64,000 nucleotides of DNA, from positions 3,162,001 through 3,226,000 of the forward strand of contig OZ241208.1 of the NCBI GenBank assembly GCA_965199665.1, given 5' to 3'. This stretch comes from JAVVHH01 sp965199665. GTDB lineage: Bacteria > Pseudomonadota > Alphaproteobacteria > Acetobacterales > Acetobacteraceae. Positions 17,007 through 24,986 of this stretch are shown piece after piece. The position numbers and the translations under genes were made by a program. The notes under the pieces were generated by a model. The model saw nothing but the letters and a program-made list of their open reading frames with translations, was not told the DNA's origin and did not search any database. Positions within the stretch are counted from its first letter, which is position 1. The number at the start of each line of letters is the position of its first letter.

Positions 17007-17515
17007 GCGTCTCCTCTCGCCGACATCATAGTCCACCTTTCCATCATCGGAAGGTCGAGAAATTGCTTGATGATGTTACGGTGGCTCACCAATTTCGTGT
17101 CGTTTGTGACATCGCCTGTTGGCGTCATTTTTCACGCGTTGGCAATCGAGACAGTTTTCGAGGGTGTAAGCAATCTTTGTCAACCGGCTCATTAAGCACA
17201 CTTAGGTAAGACCTCCTACAGCATGTCGATACTTTATAATTGTCCACAGTTAATTATTTGTTTGTGATAGACCGGATTACCACGTGCTAACGCTTTTACA
17301 GCTTCTGAGTCTCTAGAATGTCGCAAAACGTCGTGAGAGTGAGCCTGGTGAGTTGGGTTGGTGGAGCCTACAAGAATTCCAAGCCATGGAGCTTGAAGCC
17401 ACCTTGCCGCCGTGTGCTGGTTGGTCGGGTTGTCTGAGCCGCCGCCCTGACACATGCATTCCGTGCCAGTGCCGTCCGGTTGGGAAGCTGGTAGTGGGTA
17501 GGTCGTCGAAAAAGT
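17007..17515. other. divergent intergenic region
   Basis: About 500 bp, markedly more AT-rich than its surroundings, between the leftward HNH gene and the rightward TetR gene. It should hold both promoters and the right boundary of the accessory island. No complete gene, tRNA or duplicated tRNA end is visible in it. Confidence 0.4.
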
Positions 17516-18139
17516 ATGGGTGCGACCATCAACCTCCACGAGACGTCAGAGACTAAACTGCGGATACGGCAGGTCGCGGAAGATCTGTATGTGCTGCGGG
17601 GGTATGACGGCTTCAGCTTCGGCGACATTGTTGCCCAAGTCGGGACCACGCGCGCCAACATTCACCACCATTTCGGTAACAAACACCGGCTGATGACCGA
17701 GCTGGTCGAAGGCTTCGCGATCGCGGCGGCGGCACGGATCGAGCGTATTTGGGCGACGCCTGGAGAAAGCTTTGCGCAACGTATGCAGGCCCAGGCCGAC
17801 GACCTGCGGAGCTTCTATGCCAAGTTCAACCAGTCCGACGGCGCTCGCAACGTCTGGAGTCCTATTTCGCGTATCCGCTTGGACTTGCCCGTGCTGGGTG
17901 ATTTGGCGACGGCAGCGCTTGAGGCGGTCAACCGCACCTACGAGACCTGCCTCAGCGGGGCGCTTGCCGAAGCGGCCCGCCAGGACGAGCTCCGCCCCGG
18001 GATCGACGTCTCGGACGCCGTCCGCATCCTGCGCATCACCTTCCTATCCTGCGGCCCGGTCACGCAAGATACTGGCAGGTTCGACGACGTGGGGCGCTTG
18101 CTCGATAGCCTGACGCGAATGATGACGAAATCAGATTGA
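17516..18139 (+). CDS. TetR-family transcriptional regulator
   Basis: A 207-aa regulator. The N-terminal helix-turn-helix is typical: IRQVAEDLYVLRGYDGFSFGDIVAQVGTTRANIHHHFGNKHRLM, where the YDGFSFGDI-ANIHHHFGNK pattern is diagnostic. The remaining residues form the ligand-binding domain (TYETCLSGALAEAARQDELRP). The next gene starts 57 bp downstream and a perfect palindrome lies between them (18159-18180), suggesting the regulator controls the dioxygenase-transporter operon. The ATG at 17516 has only a weak ribosome site. Confidence 0.9.
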   Translation: MGATINLHETSETKLRIRQVAEDLYVLRGYDGFSFGDIVAQVGTTRANIHHHFGNKHRLMTELVEGFAIAAAARIERIWATPGESFAQRMQAQADDLRSFYAKFNQSDGARNVWSPISRIRLDLPVLGDLATAALEAVNRTYETCLSGALAEAARQDELRPGIDVSDAVRILRITFLSCGPVTQDTGRFDDVGRLLDSLTRMMTKSD

Positions 18140-18158
18140 CAGAGCCGGGGCGCAATGC

Positions 18159-18180
18159 TGACTTACGTGAAAGTAAGTCA
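18159..18180 (+). promoter_or_regulatory. perfect palindrome, candidate TetR operator
   Basis: TGACTTAC (18159-18166) and GTAAGTCA (18173-18180) are exact inverted repeats around a six-base centre GTGAAA. TTAC...GTAA half-sites of this spacing are common for TetR-family operators. It sits between the tetR stop and the ribosome site (GGAGGAA) of the dioxygenase gene. It could also act as an RNA hairpin just ahead of the start. Confidence 0.5.
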
Positions 18181-18195
18181 TCCGGAGGAACTGCC

Positions 18196-19083
18196 TTGCA
18201 TCGCGATCCGCGCTTCCAGCATTTCGACGTCATCCCACTGACCGGCGCGCTCGGTGCCGAGATCCGCGGCGTCGATCTCGCCGCCGGCCCGGCGGAGCCG
18301 GTGTTCGCCGACGTGATCAAGGCATTGAATGAGTATCACGTGCTCGCCGTGCGCGGTCAGTCACTGTCGCCCGCGAGCCTGCACACCGTCGCTCGCCGTT
18401 TCGGCCCGTTCAGCGGCAACCCGGTCCATGCCGGGCTCGAGGACTTCGACGATATCGTGCGTTTCGCCCGCGAGAAGGACGACACCGGCCGGGTCATCGG
18501 CGAGGACTGGCACATGGACCTCGCCTGGATGGAGCGTCCGCCAGGCATCACCATGCTCTACGGCGAGGACGTGCCGCCGGTCGGGGGCGACACCTGCTTC
18601 AGCAGCCTCGAACTCGCCTACAAGGCCCTATCGCCGCGCTTCAAGTCATTGCTCGCCGGGTTGACCGGCATTCATAGCGGCAAGGGTGTGTTCGCCGAGA
18701 ATGCGGCGCACAAAGGCCTTGGTCTGCGCACCGGCGGCATCGCGGTGGAAGACCTGGAGAAGGAGCATCCCGTGATCTGCCGCCACCCGGTTACGGGTCG
18801 GCCATACCTGTTCGTGGCCAGCGTGCTGAACCGCTTCAAGGGCATGACGGAGGCCGAGAGCCGGCCAATGATCGATTACCTGATGAAGCTTGCTACCCGG
18901 CCCGAGTTCAACTGCCGGCTCCGCTGGGAGAAAGGCACGCTCGGCATGTGGGCGAACCCCTACATCCTCCACACCGCGATCAACGACTACCCGGGATATC
19001 GCCGGGAGATGTACCGCACCACCGTCGAAGGCATCGCCCCGATGGCGGCGAAGGAGGAACAGGTTCCGTCGCTGGCCGCTTGA
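18196..19083 (+). CDS. TauD/TfdA-family Fe(II)/2-oxoglutarate dioxygenase
   Basis: Non-heme iron dioxygenase of 295 aa, a family that oxidises taurine, phenoxyacetates, alkyl sulfates or similar compounds with 2-oxoglutarate. The iron-binding HxD is in GEDWHMDLAWMERPP; the distal His is in NPYILHTAINDYPGYRREMYRTTVEG with the 2-oxoglutarate-binding Arg following. The TTG at 18196 was chosen because GGAGGAACTGCC lies immediately upstream and family similarity starts at FQHFDVIPLTGALGAEI. It is followed after 13 bp by two ABC permeases, so the substrate is probably an imported compound. A second, unlinked paralogue lies at 41095. Confidence 0.85.
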   Translation: MHRDPRFQHFDVIPLTGALGAEIRGVDLAAGPAEPVFADVIKALNEYHVLAVRGQSLSPASLHTVARRFGPFSGNPVHAGLEDFDDIVRFAREKDDTGRVIGEDWHMDLAWMERPPGITMLYGEDVPPVGGDTCFSSLELAYKALSPRFKSLLAGLTGIHSGKGVFAENAAHKGLGLRTGGIAVEDLEKEHPVICRHPVTGRPYLFVASVLNRFKGMTEAESRPMIDYLMKLATRPEFNCRLRWEKGTLGMWANPYILHTAINDYPGYRREMYRTTVEGIAPMAAKEEQVPSLAA

Positions 19084-19096
19084 TGAGGCCCTGTTG

Positions 19097-19993
19097 ATGA
19101 CGGCCGGCGCGAGCCGGCCGCAAGGCCTGTCCCCCGCGGGCGCGGGATGGCTGCTGGCACCGACGCATCTGCTCGTACTGCTCGTGATCGTGGTACCGGC
19201 CACCTACGTGATCTGGCTGAGCCTCCAGAGCTCGACCTTCGGCCAGTCCGCGTCCTGGGTTGGTTTGGCCAACTACTCGCACGTGCTCGCCGACCCGTAT
19301 TTCTGGCGGGCGATGGCGAATACGATCGGCGTCGTCCTCGTGGTGGTGCATGTGGAGCTGCTGCTCGGCCTTCTCACAGCCCTGCTGTTCGCCACGCGCT
19401 TACCCTGCAAGCGACTGCTGCTCGCCGCGGTTCTCGCCCCTTACGCGGTGAGCGAGGTGTCGGCGGTGGTGATCTGGCGCTTCCTGTTTGAGCCGGAGGT
19501 CGGACCGGTCACCCTGGCGCTGCACGCACTCGGGTTGCCCGGGCTCGAATGGTCGGTCTCGCCGCTGGCCGGGCTCACCCTCGTGGCGCTGCTGTCGATC
19601 TGGCTGCACCTGCCGTTCACCTTTGTCATCCTTTATGCCGCGCGCTTGCTGGTGCCGACCGAGCTGCACGAGGCCGCGCGGGTGGACGGCGCGACCCGGT
19701 TGGCAATCTTCCGCCGCGTGACACTGCCACATCTGTGGCCGGCGATCCTGATCGCCATGCTGTTCCGCTACATCTTCGCCTTTCGCCTGTTCTCGGAGGT
19801 TTGGCTGCTGACGGGCGGCGGGCCGGCTCGGTCGACGGAGGTCGTCGGCGTCTACCTCTACCTCGAGGCATTCCGCTACAACGCGTTCGGCTCAGCAGCT
19901 GCGACCGGTTGGCTCATGGCGCTCGCCTCCTTGCTGCTAGCGTCCGTCTATCTGTGGCGATTGCGCAGAGGGATGATCACCGATGCGGCATAG
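19097..19993 (+). CDS. carbohydrate-type ABC transporter permease (MalF/UgpA-like)
   Basis: Inner-membrane subunit of 298 aa with six predicted helices, starting with LLAPTHLLVLLVIVVPATYVIWLSL. The EAA loop that docks the ATPase is visible: ELHEAARVDGATRLAIFRRVTLPHLWP. The start ATG at 19097 follows the dioxygenase stop by 13 bp. It overlaps the next permease by 11 bp. Substrate is not evident; the MalF-like class handles sugars, glycerol phosphate and other polyols. Confidence 0.88.
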   Translation: MTAGASRPQGLSPAGAGWLLAPTHLLVLLVIVVPATYVIWLSLQSSTFGQSASWVGLANYSHVLADPYFWRAMANTIGVVLVVVHVELLLGLLTALLFATRLPCKRLLLAAVLAPYAVSEVSAVVIWRFLFEPEVGPVTLALHALGLPGLEWSVSPLAGLTLVALLSIWLHLPFTFVILYAARLLVPTELHEAARVDGATRLAIFRRVTLPHLWPAILIAMLFRYIFAFRLFSEVWLLTGGGPARSTEVVGVYLYLEAFRYNAFGSAAATGWLMALASLLLASVYLWRLRRGMITDAA

Positions 19994-20822
19994 CGCAGCC
20001 GAATTGGCCATGAGAGCCGGAAAGGCCCTGGCGGTGTTGCTGGTTCTGGCGTGGTCGCTGCTGCCGATCGCGCTGATTGTCACCTCGTCGTTCAAGCCGT
20101 CGCGCGATATCTTCGCGCTGCCGCCGCGCTGGCTATTCGCGCCGACCACCGTGCACTACGCCCAGCTCTGGGGAGAGTGGGGCGGCTTCTTCCGCGGCCT
20201 CCTGAACAGCCTGATCATCACCGCCGGCGCGACGGCGCTGGCCGTGACCGCAAGTTTGATGGCCGGCTACGCATACTCCCGCCGGCGGACGTCGGGGATG
20301 ACGAACTCCGCTGCCGGCCTGGTCGCGATTCGCCTGATCCCGCCGCTCGTCATCACCCTGCCGCTGTTCCCGATCGTCAACTGGCTGCACTTGGACGACA
20401 CGCACGCCGTGCTGATCGTGCTGTATGCCAGTTTTTTCGTGTCCATGGGTTCGCTGCTGATGCGCAGCTTCATCGATCAGATCCCGCGCGAGCTGGACGA
20501 GGCGGCGGTGATGGACGGCGCTGGCCTGCCGACGATCCTGTGGCGGGTCATCGCGCCCGTCGCGGCGCCGGGTCTGCTGGCGGTCGCGGTATTCGTCGCG
20601 GTGTTCTCGTGGAACGAGTTCCTGTTCGCCTTCATCTTCACCTCCACCCGTGCCAAGACGGCGCCGCTGGTCCTGTCGGAGATGATGAGCGCAGCGGACG
20701 GGGTGGATTGGGGCGTCTTGTTCGCTGCATCGACGACGCAGCTGATGCCGGTGCTCCTGTTCGTCATCGCGATGCAAAGGCACTTCGTCGCGGGTCTCTC
20801 GGCCGGTGCCGTCAAAGGATAA
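19983..20822 (+). CDS. carbohydrate-type ABC transporter permease (MalG/UgpE-like)
   Basis: Second membrane subunit, 279 aa. It begins with a signal-anchor helix (ALAVLLVLAWSLLPIALIVTSSFKP) followed by the FKPSRDIF motif typical of MalG partners. The EAA loop reads IPRELDEAAVMDGAGLPTILWRVIAPVAAPGL. It pairs with the upstream permease and precedes the binding protein. No ATP-binding subunit is encoded next to it, so a shared ATPase from elsewhere must power the complex. Confidence 0.88.
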   Translation: MRHSAAELAMRAGKALAVLLVLAWSLLPIALIVTSSFKPSRDIFALPPRWLFAPTTVHYAQLWGEWGGFFRGLLNSLIITAGATALAVTASLMAGYAYSRRRTSGMTNSAAGLVAIRLIPPLVITLPLFPIVNWLHLDDTHAVLIVLYASFFVSMGSLLMRSFIDQIPRELDEAAVMDGAGLPTILWRVIAPVAAPGLLAVAVFVAVFSWNEFLFAFIFTSTRAKTAPLVLSEMMSAADGVDWGVLFAASTTQLMPVLLFVIAMQRHFVAGLSAGAVKG

Positions 20823-20856
20823 ACGCGGGAAAACCGCATCCAGGAGGAACGTTTCG

Positions 20857-22143
20857 ATGCTGCCAAAGCTGACCCGGCGCCAAACCCTCGCCGCCGCACT
20901 CGCCGCCGTTCCGTCCGGGCGCATCGGCGGTGCCCGCGCAGCCGACCGCACGCTGCGCATCCTGAGCCACCGGGTGAATCAGTTGTGTCTCACTACGGGT
21001 GTGGCCGGCGACCTCACGAAGCCTTGGAGCGCGGAGAACGGCGCCGACGTCGCCTGGACCACCTTCGATACCGACCCGCTGCAGGATCGGCTCCTGCGCG
21101 AGGCAAGCCTGGGGCAGACCGATTTCGGCGTCGGCTATTTGGTCAACAGCCGGGCGACAGCCAACACCGCGGCCCTGCTGCAGCCGCTCGACGCGATGCA
21201 GGCGGCGGCGCCGATCGAGGACATCGGCAACATCGCCCCCGGCCTGATGCGCGGCATGACGATCAACGGCAAGCTGATCGGCATCCCGGTGAGGCACGCG
21301 ACCATTGGGCTGTTCTACAACGAGGCACTGCTTCAGGCGCGCGGGATCAACACCCCGCCCAAGAGCCTGGAGGAGTTGGCTGATCAAGCCAAGCGCATGA
21401 CTCACCGGACCGACGAAGGCCGGCAGGTCACGGGCATGGTGCTGGCCAGCGAGTTGTCCGTCTTCCCGGTAACGTTCGCGCGGGCATACGGTGGCGACTT
21501 CATCTCGCCCGATCTGAAGGTGGCCCCAGACCCGGAGGCACTGGAAAAGGGAATTGCCCTGATGCGGGCGTTGTTCGAAGTGGGCGCCCTGCCCCGCACC
21601 TACGCGACCACGACCAACGACGATCAGGTCACCGCGATGCAGCAGGGCCGTGCCGCATTCACGGTGCTGCCGTTCGCCCGCTATGCCCAGCTCAACAACC
21701 GCGAGCAATCGCGCTTTCCCGGACAGATCAAGGCGATCGAATTCCCGCTCACCGAGGCCCTACAGGGCAAGGCGGTGATGGCCTCGGTCACAGAGTTCTG
21801 GGCGATGACGATCCCGGCGAACGCGCACGACAAGGAGCTGGGCTGGAGCTTCATCCGCGCGATGTCGTCGCCCGCAGTGACGCTCGGCGCCGCCCGCAAC
21901 GGCAACGGTCCAGTGAGGCTGTCGACCTATGGCGACCCGGCCTTCGCTGCCGCGCAACCATTGGCGGCGGTCGAGCAGAAGGCGCTGGAGAACGCCCGCG
22001 TGCCGCTGCCTGCTTTCCCCGAGGCTGCGCGCGCGCAGTCGATCTTCGTGGAGGAGGTCCAACTCGCCGTGCTTGGCCGCAAGAGCCCCAAGGAAGCGGT
22101 CTCGTCGATCGTCACCCGGGTGCGCCCGCTCCTGCCGGCCTGA
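20857..22143 (+). CDS. ABC transporter substrate-binding protein, family 1
   Basis: Periplasmic solute-binding protein of 428 aa. The N-terminus MLPKLTRRQTLAAALAAV with later GGARAAD is a twin-arginine-type export signal, cleaved after about residue 28. The body has the sugar-type binding-protein pattern (VRHATIGLFYNEALLQARGI, MVLASELSVFPVTFARAYGGDF). The start ATG at 20857 is preceded by AGGAGGAAC. It completes the dioxygenase-permease-permease-binding-protein unit. Ligand unknown. Confidence 0.87.
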   Translation: MLPKLTRRQTLAAALAAVPSGRIGGARAADRTLRILSHRVNQLCLTTGVAGDLTKPWSAENGADVAWTTFDTDPLQDRLLREASLGQTDFGVGYLVNSRATANTAALLQPLDAMQAAAPIEDIGNIAPGLMRGMTINGKLIGIPVRHATIGLFYNEALLQARGINTPPKSLEELADQAKRMTHRTDEGRQVTGMVLASELSVFPVTFARAYGGDFISPDLKVAPDPEALEKGIALMRALFEVGALPRTYATTTNDDQVTAMQQGRAAFTVLPFARYAQLNNREQSRFPGQIKAIEFPLTEALQGKAVMASVTEFWAMTIPANAHDKELGWSFIRAMSSPAVTLGAARNGNGPVRLSTYGDPAFAAAQPLAAVEQKALENARVPLPAFPEAARAQSIFVEEVQLAVLGRKSPKEAVSSIVTRVRPLLPA

Positions 22144-22449
22144 GTGGCGCCGGAGCGTCGACGGCACGGCAGTTGTTTCTGGAAGGGGGTGCGATACAGG
22201 GCGGCATGATCGTATGTGAGGCGCTTGGCCGATTCTCGAACCAGCGCGCCCTCGCCCAACAGTCGCAAATCTGCTTCGAAATGACCTTGTTTAGCAACCG
22301 ACTTCTGCGACGCAAGATCTCCAGCAAACACGCGGAACGCTACCGGCGGTGCAAATCTCACCACATCAGCGACATGCAATGAGTGGTCCACCGAAATAAG
22401 CACTTACGAGGAATGCTGATTGCTACTCGGCATGGAGTGGGTCATGTTT
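22144..22449. other. intergenic region before the riboswitch
   Basis: About 300 bp. A minus-strand open frame running from 22403 into the 3' end of the binding-protein gene (start MLISVDHSLHVADVVRFAPP) has plausible codons in its first 80 residues but no recognised domain and an antisense overlap, so it is not called as a gene. The riboswitch promoter should be here. Confidence 0.3.
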
Positions 22450-22672
22450 CCGGGTCGCTGGTCCCGCGCGAGTGGGTGATAAGGGAACGTCGTGCATCTC
22501 GGCGGGGTTAAACGGACCCGGAGAGGTCGACGGCCGGCCCCGCACTGTCAGCGGCGTCCGTCGGGCTGTAACCAAGTCGGTGGGTCACTGAGACTCGCAC
22601 TCGGGAAGATAGGGCCGCGCGAGACCGGCGTTAGCCGGAACGTCGTGAGCCAGGAGACCTGCCATCGTCGCA
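22450..22672 (+). ncRNA. cobalamin riboswitch
   Basis: The region carries the conserved blocks of the B12 riboswitch in order: AAGGGAACGTCGTG (22480s), CGGCCCCGCACTGTCAGCGG-type core (about 22533-22556), TGTAACC, a GGTCACTGAGA segment, TCGGGAAGATAGG, and the hallmark GAGCCAGGAGACCTGCC (22647-22663). It senses adenosylcobalamin or a related cobamide and normally lowers expression of the downstream gene when bound. Here the downstream gene is a BLUF/B12-like photosensor rather than a B12 uptake or synthesis gene. Boundaries are approximate. Confidence 0.9.
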
Positions 22673-22719
22673 TAAGCCATGCCGCTGGGCGGGGTGCACC
22701 GGAGGCAGGGGACGCGATC

Positions 22720-22749
22720 ATGCCGATGTTCCATTGCCCCGACGAATGA
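22720..22749 (+). CDS. nine-codon leader ORF between riboswitch and sensor gene
   Basis: ATG at 22720 opens a short frame reading MPMFHCPDE and stopping at TGA 22747-22749. GGAGGCAGGGG lies just upstream, spaced for ribosome binding. Its stop overlaps the sensor start at 22746 as ATGA, so the sensor may be translated by coupling, with the riboswitch acting on this leader's ribosome site. Whether the peptide itself matters is unknown. Confidence 0.5.
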   Translation: MPMFHCPDE

Positions 22750-23987
22750 CCGGTGGTGTCACCATGAAGAACGTTCGTGAAGGCGCGCCGCTTGCCTCTC
22801 TTATTTACCGTAGCCGGGCGACGAGACCTATGTCACCCCCTGACCTGCTCGAACTGACCCGAGCCGCCCAGGCGCGTAACTGGTCAGAGGCGATCACGGG
22901 CCTCGTGCTTTGGGACCAAGACGACTTCTTCCAGTTGCTCGAAGGCCCCGAGGAAGGAGTTGCGCGGGTGATGCGGTCCATCAACGCGGACACACGCCAT
23001 ACCAACGTCGAGATTCTGACCTGGCAAATGACGACGCGGCGTCGCTTCGCCGGTTGGGACATGAAGCTTGGGCTGCGCGGCGGCGCATCAACCCCGTGGG
23101 CGCGAGAGGTGGTGGCGCCGTCGCCAGGGTGGCTGGCAGCACTACGCCGTCATCCGCAGAACGCAGCGCGAATCTTCGATGGACTTGCTCCGAAACGGTT
23201 TAGCCCGACTTTGGAATACGTCGTCCACAGGGAGGTGATCCCACGCTTTGGCCAGACCGGCCCGGCACCTTGCCGCGGGCGCCAGCTCGCAAACCTGCTC
23301 CGTAGCGGGAACGTCGGGAGCGTTCTGCGTTTCAGCCGATCGCTGCGCCTGTGCCGCGTCAGCCTACTCGAGTTGACGGCGCGACTGCTCGGAGATGACT
23401 GGATGGAGGATCGCTGCAGCGAAGCCGAGGTCACCTTGGCATTTTGCACGCTGCAAACGGTGTTGCGGCTGCTTCATCGACCTGCTCCGGTCAATGGTGA
23501 GTGGGCTGGCTCGGCGCTGGTCACCCCGCAGCCGGGCGAGTTGCATGGCTTGTGCGCCAGTATGTCCGCGCACGCGTTACGCGCCAAAGGCTGGGCCGTC
23601 CGGTGCGAATTTCCTGATGACGACGCTGCGCTGACCTCCTCGTTAAAGACGAGCTGGTTCGATCTGCTGGATCTTTCGCTCAGCGCGGCCTTCACCCGAT
23701 CGGACCGGCTCGAGGCGCTCGCGCGGACCATTTGCCGGGCGCGGTCTGCATCGTGCAATCCTGCGCTCGTGGTGGCTGTCGGCGGACGTGCTTTCGCGCA
23801 GGATCGAGGCCTCGTCGCTCAGGTCGGCGCCGACCGGCTGGCCGGCGATCAGGAGGATGCGGGCGCGCCGACCACACCCTATGCCGGACGGAACGCCAGC
23901 CGATACGGGACGAGCATTGCCAGCACAGCCGCGACAGTCCCGCCGAGCATGTGGAGCAGCAATATGGGAGCGACGCGCCCAGCCTAG
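22746..23987 (+). CDS. AppA-like blue-light sensor: BLUF domain plus B12-binding/SCHIC-like domain
   Basis: A 413-aa flavin photoreceptor. Counting from the ATG at 22746, the BLUF residues fall at Tyr21 (LIYRS), Asn45 (AQARNW), Gln63 (FFQLLEG), Trp104 and Met106 (FAGWDMKLG), the same numbers as in Rhodobacter AppA. The C-terminal half (about 205-370) is a cobalamin-binding-like domain with H267 in PGELHGLCASM, the place of the B12 or heme ligand, and ALVVAVGGRAF near the end. AppA controls photosynthesis genes through the repressor PpsR in response to blue light and redox/heme. The last 45 residues look non-homologous and run antisense to a decayed gene, and no Cys-rich tail is present. An ATG at 22764 is an alternative start. 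Confidence 0.85.
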   Translation: MTGGVTMKNVREGAPLASLIYRSRATRPMSPPDLLELTRAAQARNWSEAITGLVLWDQDDFFQLLEGPEEGVARVMRSINADTRHTNVEILTWQMTTRRRFAGWDMKLGLRGGASTPWAREVVAPSPGWLAALRRHPQNAARIFDGLAPKRFSPTLEYVVHREVIPRFGQTGPAPCRGRQLANLLRSGNVGSVLRFSRSLRLCRVSLLELTARLLGDDWMEDRCSEAEVTLAFCTLQTVLRLLHRPAPVNGEWAGSALVTPQPGELHGLCASMSAHALRAKGWAVRCEFPDDDAALTSSLKTSWFDLLDLSLSAAFTRSDRLEALARTICRARSASCNPALVVAVGGRAFAQDRGLVAQVGADRLAGDQEDAGAPTTPYAGRNASRYGTSIASTAATVPPSMWSSNMGATRPA

Positions 23988-24190
23988 ATGGCAGAATGGC
24001 CGTCGCCAGTAGGAGTACGCCTTCGTAGATGCCGAACGCCAGCGGGAGCGAAAGCGCCATTGCGGCTCTGTTGGCGTTTGCGATTGATCGGATACCGCCG
24101 TTGCGGCCAGCATCCCGGTCAACCCGCAAACCGGTCGCGGCATTCCAGGCGGTCGTCGCCGGGTCGGTGCTGAGGTAAGTGGTTCCCAGC
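23880..24190 (-). pseudogene. frameshifted small membrane protein remnant
   Basis: On the minus strand one frame reads AMALSLPLAFGIYEGVLLLA and stops making sense near 23990, while the next frame continues with APILLLHMLGGTVAAVLAML and PYRLAFRP to a TAG at 23880. Joined by a single-base shift they would make a two- or three-helix membrane protein. No start codon fits well, no family is recognised, and it overlaps the sensor gene's 3' end on the other strand. Confidence 0.3.
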
Positions 24191-24206
24191 TACCCGATCG
24201 AATATA

Positions 24207-24227
24207 CAACAACATATGTTATAGTTG
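24207..24227 (+). promoter_or_regulatory. palindrome upstream of the first Crp/Fnr gene
   Basis: CAAC-AACATATGTT-ATA-GTTG contains the perfect 10-bp palindrome AACATATGTT (24211-24220) with outer CAAC/GTTG arms. It lies about 30 bp before the Crp/Fnr start within an AT-rich stretch and may be a regulator binding site or part of the promoter. It does not match the textbook CRP or FNR boxes. Confidence 0.35.
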
Positions 24228-24255
24228 ATCGAAGTCTTTTGGCCCAATCTGTATC

Positions 24256-24978
24256 ATGCCTGAAGATCAGCTCACTCCACTCGTCCGTAGGCTGAAAAGC
24301 GTGGCTAACCTGCTTGAGAGGAGCCAGTCGATACTGACTGCGTTGCCGCATCGTGTGGTTAAGTATGGCGCCGGTGATGAGCTTTACAAAGCCGGCAGTA
24401 CAGACCCACCCTGCTTCATTCTCCTTGAAGGGTGCGCTACCCGGTTCAAGCTCCGGTCTGATGGTAGTCGGGCGATCGTGGCTTTTGAGCTTACGGGCGA
24501 CATCATCAATCCAGAGGGGCTGCTGCTGGGCCGCGCAGATTGTGGAGCGAGGGTCAGCACCCCATCCACAATCGCAATTGTCGAGCAGGAAGCAATGCAG
24601 CGAGCTTGGGAGGCAGATCGAGACTTAGAATCAACGCTTTGGCGCTACGCTCTTGTAAAAGCGGCTGCGCTTGAAGAGTGGCTGCTGAACGTGGGCCGAC
24701 GTTCGCCGACGGGCCGCTTGGCCCACCTTTTCCTCGAACTGCATCTCCGCCTTGTTGCTGTCGAAACATCAACAGATGATACGCTAAAGCTTCATGTCTC
24801 TCCAAACGAGTTGGCCGATGCTATGGGCCTGTTACCAATAATCGTAACACGCTGCTTACATGATCTAGCGTCTCAGAATGCTATCGTATTGTCGGGAAAC
24901 GCAATCGTGCTCTGCGATGTAGGCCTGTTGACTAAAATCGGTGATTTCCGCTCTGAATACCTTCACTTTGCTGCCTAG
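24256..24978 (+). CDS. Crp/Fnr-family transcriptional regulator
   Basis: A 240-aa regulator with an N-terminal cyclic-nucleotide-binding-type sensor domain (VKYGAGDELYKAGSTDPPCFILLEGCATRFKL about residues 35-65) and a C-terminal Crp-type helix-turn-helix (HVSPNELADAMGLLPIIVTRCLHDLASQNAIVL, about 180-212). No FNR-type N-terminal cysteine cluster is present. The ATG at 24256 gives normal length. A second, similarly built regulator is at 26213 on the other strand; both sit next to small DUF6894-type genes. Confidence 0.88.
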   Translation: MPEDQLTPLVRRLKSVANLLERSQSILTALPHRVVKYGAGDELYKAGSTDPPCFILLEGCATRFKLRSDGSRAIVAFELTGDIINPEGLLLGRADCGARVSTPSTIAIVEQEAMQRAWEADRDLESTLWRYALVKAAALEEWLLNVGRRSPTGRLAHLFLELHLRLVAVETSTDDTLKLHVSPNELADAMGLLPIIVTRCLHDLASQNAIVLSGNAIVLCDVGLLTKIGDFRSEYLHFAA

Positions 24979-24986
24979 GGACGTTG

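Noticed and set aside
5482..17515. Search for a second copy of the tRNA 3' end as an attachment site
   Set aside because: No repeat of the T arm or acceptor end was seen by eye in the island or at its right edge; serine recombinases often use short sites that cannot be spotted this way.
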